The position numbers were made by a program, and so were the translations under genes. The notes beneath the pieces are model-generated. The model did not search any database. It had not been told where the DNA came from and saw only the letters and a program-made list of their open reading frames with translations. Of a DNA stretch of 64,000 nucleotides, positions 59,013 to 64,000 are shown piece after piece. Source of the DNA: Photobacterium swingsii (GTDB taxonomy: Bacteria > Pseudomonadota > Gammaproteobacteria > Enterobacterales > Vibrionaceae). The stretch spans positions 744,001 to 808,000 of the forward strand of contig NZ_AP024852.1 of NCBI RefSeq assembly GCF_024346715.1, in the 5' to 3' direction. The stretch's first letter is position 1; each line of letters opens with the position of its first letter.

Positions 59013-60392
59013 ATGTCTATAGCCATCATGTCGAACACAACACAATCTCAGTCTGGCCAGCCTATTGCTCCGTCAGCACTTGCTCTTTTACCACTCGGTG
59101 TTTTCTTAACACTTTTTATTGGTGTAGGGAGTTATTTAACCTTTCAAGGTGTAGATTTTGCTTTCTATCAATTACCAGCACCTGTAGCGGCATTGCCTGC
59201 TGTTGTGGTTGCATTATTGATCAGCAAAAATAAGCTGAACAAAGCTATTGAGCAGTTTATTAAAGGGGTCGGCCATGGCGATATTATCGCTATGTGTATG
59301 ATTTATTTATTAGCGGGTGCATTTGCTTCTGTAGCGAAAGCGACAGGGGGAGTTGATGCGACCGTTAATCTTGGTTTGTCGATGCTACCGTCAAGCTTGA
59401 TCCTACCGGGTATCTTCGTTATTTCTGCTTTTATTGCTACGGCAATGGGTACTTCTATGGGGACGATTGCTGCTGTCGCACCTGTTGCACTTGGTATTGC
59501 GCAAGCGGCAGGTATGGACGTTGCGTTGACTGCTGGCGTCGTGTTAAGCGGCGCAATGTTTGGTGATAACTTATCCATTATCTCTGATACAACGATTGCT
59601 TCGACACGCTCGCAAGGCTGCCAGATGCGCGATAAATTCAAAGAGAATATCGGTATCGCTTTGCCTGCTGCGATCGCGGCGATTTTGTTATTTGCGTTTA
59701 GTAGCACTGCGACTGAAGTGCCTGCAACTGGCGATGTTGAATGGCTCAAAGTATTGCCGTACATCACCATTTTGGTACTTGCGGTATCAGGTGTTAACGT
59801 GTTTGTTGTTCTGAGTTTAGGTATTGTTCTGGCTGGTGGTGTTGGTTTAGCCGTGACAGAAGAGTACGGCCTTGCGACTTATGCTAAAGATATTTACGCA
59901 GGCTTTGGTAACATGCAAGAGATCTTTTTACTGTCGATGTTGATTGGTGGTATGGGGGAACTCATGCGTCAACAGGGTGGCTTAGCCTACCTTACCCAGC
60001 TGATTAGCCGTGTGATCAATGTGTTTAGTAAAGCGCATTCTAAAGGGCAAAACTTGCGAGCGAGTGAGCTAGGTATTGCTAGCCTTGTGAGCTTAACAAA
60101 CTGCTGTACAGCCAATAATACTGTTGCAATTATCGTTTCGGGCGGTGTTGCGCGTGAACTGGCGGAAACGAATGGTGTAACGCCACGTCGTGCAGCCAGC
60201 TTACTTGATATTTTCTCGTGCGTTGTTCAAGGTATTTTGCCATACGGTGCCCAAGGTTTGTTATTGGGGTCAGTCTTTGGGCTTTCGCCGCTAGAAGTGG
60301 TTAGCCACTCTTATTACTGCTTCTTCTTAGCCATTGCTGCGATTGCTGCTGTATTTGTAAAACACGCGGCACGTGAAGCAACAACGGCCTAA
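59013..60392 (+). CDS. NhaC-family transporter, probable methionine permease (MetT-like)
   Basis: The 459-residue inner-membrane protein has about twelve helices. It shows NhaC-superfamily marks such as ATAMGTSMGTIAAVAPVALG, GAMFGDNLSIISDTTIAST and SLTNCCTANNTVAIIVSGGVA. Such proteins are annotated as Na+/H+ antiporters. The tandem MetJ boxes directly upstream argue that this copy belongs to the methionine regulon and may import methionine with sodium, the role proposed in comparative work for MetT. ATG 59013 overlaps an AGATGTCT box, and ATG 59028 is an equally plausible start. It has a strong terminator of its own. Confidence 0.8.
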   Translation: MSIAIMSNTTQSQSGQPIAPSALALLPLGVFLTLFIGVGSYLTFQGVDFAFYQLPAPVAALPAVVVALLISKNKLNKAIEQFIKGVGHGDIIAMCMIYLLAGAFASVAKATGGVDATVNLGLSMLPSSLILPGIFVISAFIATAMGTSMGTIAAVAPVALGIAQAAGMDVALTAGVVLSGAMFGDNLSIISDTTIASTRSQGCQMRDKFKENIGIALPAAIAAILLFAFSSTATEVPATGDVEWLKVLPYITILVLAVSGVNVFVVLSLGIVLAGGVGLAVTEEYGLATYAKDIYAGFGNMQEIFLLSMLIGGMGELMRQQGGLAYLTQLISRVINVFSKAHSKGQNLRASELGIASLVSLTNCCTANNTVAIIVSGGVARELAETNGVTPRRAASLLDIFSCVVQGILPYGAQGLLLGSVFGLSPLEVVSHSYYCFFLAIAAIAAVFVKHAAREATTA

Positions 60393-60441
60393 ATGGTATA
60401 GAAGCTATTATTAGCTAGCATAGATGACGCCAATTTTTATT

Positions 60442-60468
60442 AAGCTCTACTTCGGTAGAGCTTTTTTA
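60442..60468 (+). terminator. Terminator after the NhaC-family gene
   Basis: The stem AAGCTCTAC/GTAGAGCTT with a stable TTCG loop is followed by a T-run. Confidence 0.9.
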
Positions 60469-60662
60469 TGCAATTTTGCAATAAATCAGGCAATTAGCAC
60501 CATAGTATGGTGATCTAACCAACATATTCATGAAATGGATGCCCTTGGTAACAGTAATTCTTTTAAACTAACGCTGATTTCTACTTCTAATAGTTGTCCT
60601 TTTAGGCACGACAAAGAGTAGTGGCATAAAGGAATAATAATAACTGACTTAAGGTGATATTC

Positions 60663-62336
60663 ATGAAGCAACGCCTATTCGCGAAAACTGCATTAAGTGC
60701 AGCTTTACTTGCAGTACTTAGTGGTTGTGCAAGCCAAGCTGATAGTAACGCGCCGACTTGGGATGCTGATAAAGCTTACAAAATTACTATCCTTCACACG
60801 AATGATAACCATGGCCGTTTTTGGGAAAACAAATACGGTGAGTATGGTATGGCAGCACGTAAAACCTTGCTTGACCAAATTCGCACGGAAGTAAAAGCTG
60901 AAGGTGGCACCACGTTGCTTCTTTCTGGTGGTGATATCAATACGGGTGTACCAGAATCTGATCTTCAAGATGCAGAACCCGACTTTAAAGGCATGAACAT
61001 GCTGGGTTACGATGCGATGGCATTGGGTAACCACGAATTTGATAACCCACTTGATGTACTGCGCAAGCAAGAAGGTTGGGCTGACTTCCCATTCTTGTCG
61101 GCTAACATCTACGATAAGAAAACGGGTAAACGTTTATTCCAGCCATACCAAATCTTCGAACAGCAAGGTATTAAAATCGCGGTTATTGGTTTAACAACTG
61201 AAGATACAGCGAAAATTGGTAACCCAGAATACATTGGCGGGGTTGAATTCCGCGATCCTAAAGCTGAAGCGAAAAAGATCATTGCTGAGTTACGCGAAAC
61301 TGAAAATCCAGACGTGATTATTGCGGCGACGCACATGGGCCACTATGAAAATGGTAACCGTGGTGTGAATGCACCGGGTGATGTGGCGTTGGCTCGTTAC
61401 CTGCAAGAAGGCGATCTGGATATGATCGTGGGTGGTCACTCGCAAGAACCTGTGTGCATGGAAGGTCCAAACATGTACAACAAGAATTTCAAGCCAGGTG
61501 ATGCATGTAAGCCAGATAATCAAAATGGCACTTGGATTGTTCAAGCTCATGAATGGGGTAAATACGTAGGTCGTGCCGATTTTGAATTCCAAAACGGTGA
61601 GTTACGCATGGTGAGCTATGACTTAGTGCCAGTGAACTTGAAGAAAAAAGTGAAACTAGCCGATGGCTCGAAGAAACGTGTCTTCATTCAAGATGAAATT
61701 GCGCAAAATGAGGAAGTACTTGATTTCCTAACGCCTTACCAAGAAAAAGGCCAAGAACAGCTTAACGTTAAGATTGCGGAATCAAACGGTAAGTTGGAAG
61801 GGGATCGCAACGTTGTTCGCTTTAAGCAGACGAACCTAGGTCGCTTAATTGCGGCATCGCACATGCAACGTGCTAAAGCGGACTTCGCAGTAATGAACTC
61901 TGGCGGTGTGCGTGATTCTATCGCAGCAGGCGATATCACTTACAAAGACGTATTAACTGTGCAGCCGTTTGGTAATATCGTGACTTACACTGACATGAGC
62001 GGTGCTGAAGTACTTGATTACTTAAATGTTGTTGCGACTAAACCTGTTGATTCAGGCGCTTATGCACAGTTCTACGGTATTTCAATGACAGTTGCAGATG
62101 GTAAAGTAAGCAACGTTGTTCTCAACGGTAAGAAACTCGATCCTAAAGCGACATACCGTTTTACCGTGCCTAGCTTTAATGCTGCAGGTGGTGATGGTTA
62201 CCCTAAATTGGCTGACCACCCTGGCTATGTAAATACTGGCTTTGTGGATGCTGAAGTTCTAAAAGAGTTCCTAGAGAAAAACAGCCCAGTCGATGTGAAC
62301 AAGTTCGCACCAAAAGGTGAAATCACTTACCTTTAA
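60663..62336 (+). CDS. nutA: Lipoprotein 5'-nucleotidase / UDP-sugar hydrolase (UshA/NutA family)
   Basis: The 557-residue product from ATG 60663 (AAGGTG 6 nt upstream) has a signal peptide with lipobox LSGC. A calcineurin-like metallophosphatase domain follows, with LHTNDNHGRF, GGDINTG, LGNHEFDNP and GGHSQ as metal ligands. The C-terminal 5'-nucleotidase domain has MNSGGVRDSIAAGDITY and the substrate motif region FNAAGGDGYP. It hydrolyses extracellular nucleotides to nucleosides for uptake. E. coli UshA is a soluble periplasmic protein, whereas the Vibrio NutA type is membrane-anchored as predicted here. It has its own terminator. Confidence 0.92.
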   Translation: MKQRLFAKTALSAALLAVLSGCASQADSNAPTWDADKAYKITILHTNDNHGRFWENKYGEYGMAARKTLLDQIRTEVKAEGGTTLLLSGGDINTGVPESDLQDAEPDFKGMNMLGYDAMALGNHEFDNPLDVLRKQEGWADFPFLSANIYDKKTGKRLFQPYQIFEQQGIKIAVIGLTTEDTAKIGNPEYIGGVEFRDPKAEAKKIIAELRETENPDVIIAATHMGHYENGNRGVNAPGDVALARYLQEGDLDMIVGGHSQEPVCMEGPNMYNKNFKPGDACKPDNQNGTWIVQAHEWGKYVGRADFEFQNGELRMVSYDLVPVNLKKKVKLADGSKKRVFIQDEIAQNEEVLDFLTPYQEKGQEQLNVKIAESNGKLEGDRNVVRFKQTNLGRLIAASHMQRAKADFAVMNSGGVRDSIAAGDITYKDVLTVQPFGNIVTYTDMSGAEVLDYLNVVATKPVDSGAYAQFYGISMTVADGKVSNVVLNGKKLDPKATYRFTVPSFNAAGGDGYPKLADHPGYVNTGFVDAEVLKEFLEKNSPVDVNKFAPKGEITYL

Positions 62337-62360
62337 ACTCTGATATTTTTCCGTTAATGA

Positions 62361-62390
62361 ATGGCTCCTATTAAGGAGCCATTTTTTTAT
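62361..62390 (+). terminator. Terminator after the 5'-nucleotidase gene
   Basis: The stem ATGGCTCC/GGAGCCAT with a six-base loop is followed by seven T. Confidence 0.9.
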
Positions 62391-62462
62391 TTGATGAAAA
62401 GCGTATGATATTTGGATGCCAGCATCATACTGGCGTATTACAAATAAAAGAGAGATATTATT

Positions 62463-62939
62463 ATGACGCCGGCGATTAAATTGGCTAAAAAACAAGGCAT
62501 TAATTATGACGTGCACCAGTATCAGCACGATCCGGCTAACACTAATTTTGGCTTAGAAGCGGCAGAGGCGTTAGGGCAAAACCCTGAACAAGTGTTTAAA
62601 ACCCTGCTGTTTAGCCTAAATGGCGATCCGAAAAAACTGGCTGTTGCTGTGGTGCCTGTGGCTGGGATGTTGGATTTAAAAGCGGCGGCAAAAGCGGCAG
62701 GTGGTAAGAAAGCCGACATGGCTGATCCTACAATTGCAGAGAAAACCACAGGTTACATTGTGGGCGGTATTAGTCCGTTGGGGCAAAAGAAACGCTTACC
62801 AACCTTCATCGATGCTTCTGCACAAGGCTACGATACCATTTGTGTTAGTGCGGGGCGTCGTGGTCTAGAAATTGAATTAGCACCACAAGACTTGGCGAAG
62901 CTAACTCAAGGTAACTTTGCTCCGATTGCTAAAGTGTAA
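62463..62939 (+). CDS. ybaK: Cys-tRNA(Pro)/Cys-tRNA(Cys) deacylase YbaK
   Basis: YbaK clears cysteine mis-charged on tRNA-Pro. The 158-residue protein matches the family: [20 protein letters not shown] at the N-terminus, [23 protein letters not shown] with the catalytic lysine, and [17 protein letters not shown] with the Gly-rich loop. An AGAGAGATATT leader precedes the ATG. It lies 33 bp before a LysR gene on the same strand. Confidence 0.95.
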   Translation: MTPAIKLAKKQGINYDVHQYQHDPANTNFGLEAAEALGQNPEQVFKTLLFSLNGDPKKLAVAVVPVAGMLDLKAAAKAAGGKKADMADPTIAEKTTGYIVGGISPLGQKKRLPTFIDASAQGYDTICVSAGRRGLEIELAPQDLAKLTQGNFAPIAKV

Positions 62940-62972
62940 GCGCCAATACTTAGATGAGATAGCAAACGCAGT

Positions 62973-63890
62973 ATGAAAAACATCAACCTAAACCTACTGG
63001 TGACGTTACAAGTTTTGCTTGAAGAATGTCACGTTAGCCGAACAGCGACCAAGTTACATCTGACGCAGTCAGCGGTTAGCCGCCAGTTGACGCAACTGCG
63101 TGATATTTTTGGTGATCCCTTGTTAGTTCGTGATGGTAATCAGCTACTGAAAACCCCAAAGGCGGAGCAGTTGAAGGTGCGGGTTGATGCTATGCTCAGT
63201 GATTGTCAAAGTATTCTGCAACTCGATACCTTTGATCCACAGACATGGCACGATAGGGTCGTGCTGTCATCGTCTGATTATGTGGCACAGTATATTTTGC
63301 CTGATGTTGTCGAATCACTGCGTCACCATGCCCCTCACGTTTCCGTAGAATACCAACTTTGGCAGCAAGACTTTTATCATCAGTTAGGGCAACGGGATAT
63401 TCAGTTATTCTCTTCGATGTTACCAAGTTTGCCAGAAGGTCTTTGTGGTGAATCGATAGGCGCTGATTACCCGGTATGTGTAATGAGCCAAGCGCATCCG
63501 TTGGCGCAAAAAACAGAAATCTCACTTGATGACTTTCTTGCATATAGTCATATATCCGTTTCTGGTGGCGGTGATAAAGACAGCTTCATTGATCGTTATT
63601 TAGCGTCTCAGGGGTGTGAGCGAGATGTGAAATTTCGAGTGCCATTTTTTACTGCAGCATTCAATACCTTGTGCCGCAGCGATATGTTGATGGTGGTGCC
63701 AGAGCATATTGCTCATAACATGAAACCAACTTATCCCCTTCATTTTTTGCCATTGCCTATACCCGTTGAACAGCATAAATACTGGTTGATGTGGCACCCT
63801 AAATATCACAGCGACCTCTCACATCAGTGGTTGCGTCAGCATGTGTTGCGGATTATGCGTGATTCTATGTACTCAATGGATATGAGTTGA
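62973..63890 (+). CDS. LysR-family transcriptional regulator
   Basis: The 305-residue protein has an N-terminal winged helix-turn-helix (residues about 3-62) with NLLVTLQVLLEECHVSRTAT, LHLTQSAVSRQLTQLR and FGDPLLVRDG. A C-terminal substrate-binding-type effector domain follows. It resembles the NodD/NahR-like branch with the LVTLQVLLEE start. Effector and target are unknown. It may control ybaK, the gene starting at the right edge, or remote genes. Its ATG follows ybaK by only 33 bp, so read-through is likely. Confidence 0.9.
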   Translation: MKNINLNLLVTLQVLLEECHVSRTATKLHLTQSAVSRQLTQLRDIFGDPLLVRDGNQLLKTPKAEQLKVRVDAMLSDCQSILQLDTFDPQTWHDRVVLSSSDYVAQYILPDVVESLRHHAPHVSVEYQLWQQDFYHQLGQRDIQLFSSMLPSLPEGLCGESIGADYPVCVMSQAHPLAQKTEISLDDFLAYSHISVSGGGDKDSFIDRYLASQGCERDVKFRVPFFTAAFNTLCRSDMLMVVPEHIAHNMKPTYPLHFLPLPIPVEQHKYWLMWHPKYHSDLSHQWLRQHVLRIMRDSMYSMDMS

Positions 63891-63987
63891 AATCATAAGC
63901 TTGATGATTTCTTTTGATTTCAATTAATAGTGCAGCCTTGATATTGTCACCGACAGTTTGATAAATAACAGTTGCACGGAGTTAGCG

Positions 63988-64000
63988 AATGACGCTAAGT
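63988..64000 (+). CDS. Possible start of a further gene (3' partial)
   Basis: An ATG at 63988 follows GGAG by 7 nt and opens a frame (M-T-L-S) that runs off the window. Too little is present to name it. Confidence 0.35.

Overview
The window looks like a piece of the main chromosome of a marine gammaproteobacterium of the Vibrionaceae, most likely a Photobacterium. This rests on how closely the housekeeping proteins resemble enterobacterial and vibrio families, on gene order, and on an unusually large tRNA array. The species cannot be fixed from the sequence alone. Almost everything is core genome on both strands. I see no transposase, integrase, phage module, CRISPR array, rRNA operon or toxin-antitoxin pair.

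Layout. (1) 1-11.3 kb: end of a YafJ-type amidotransferase, purMN, upp, uraA, a DUF2066 secreted protein, a DUF2069 membrane protein, wrbA, arsC/yfgD, bepA, a TusA-like protein and perM. PurR-like operators lie beside purM, upp and uraA, which links purine synthesis to nucleobase salvage. (2) 11.4-15.2 kb: a MarR regulator, bcp, gcvR, dapA and bamC. (3) 15.3-28.7 kb: lipoate synthesis (lipA, lipB, ybeD), the cell-elongation group (dacA, rlpA, rodA, mrdA), ribosome and replication genes (rlmH, rsfS, holA), lptE, leuS and ybeL. (4) 28.8-31.4 kb: an accessory pair, a secreted subtilase with a C-terminal chitin-binding-like domain and a SYLF-domain protein. (5) 31.5-38.5 kb: lnt, corC, ybeY, ybeZ, miaB, and ubiF on the opposite strand. 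(6) 38.8-42.6 kb: 25 tRNA genes (12 Leu-UAG, 8 Gln-UUG, 5 Met-CAU) on the minus strand. They form two families of exact-period tandem repeats (484 bp and 451 bp) behind one strong stable-RNA type promoter and in front of three successive terminators. (7) 42.8-53 kb: ychF, pth, prs, ispE, lolB, then divergently hemA, prfA, prmC, sirB2, sirB1, kdsA. (8) 53-64 kb, more variable: a HAAAP amino acid permease, two paralogous chemoreceptors, an NhaC-family transporter behind a MetJ-box array, a lipoprotein 5'-nucleotidase of the UshA/NutA type, ybaK and a LysR regulator.

Several clusters build one process. lnt, lolB, lptE, bamC and bepA all serve outer-membrane biogenesis, with kdsA supplying LPS Kdo. 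dacA, rlpA, rodA and mrdA shape the cell wall. hemA, prfA and prmC start tetrapyrrole synthesis and provide release factor 1 with its methylase. prs supplies PRPP for upp and the pur genes.

The most notable observations are the amplified tRNA array, whose Leu genes differ only in a GNRA tetraloop, and the MetJ-type operator that suggests the NhaC-family protein is a methionine transporter. Also notable are the trio of PurR boxes, a perfect 26-bp palindrome at the lipB promoter, and the absence of hda and nadD from positions they hold in E. coli. I do not see a clearly new multi-gene system here.
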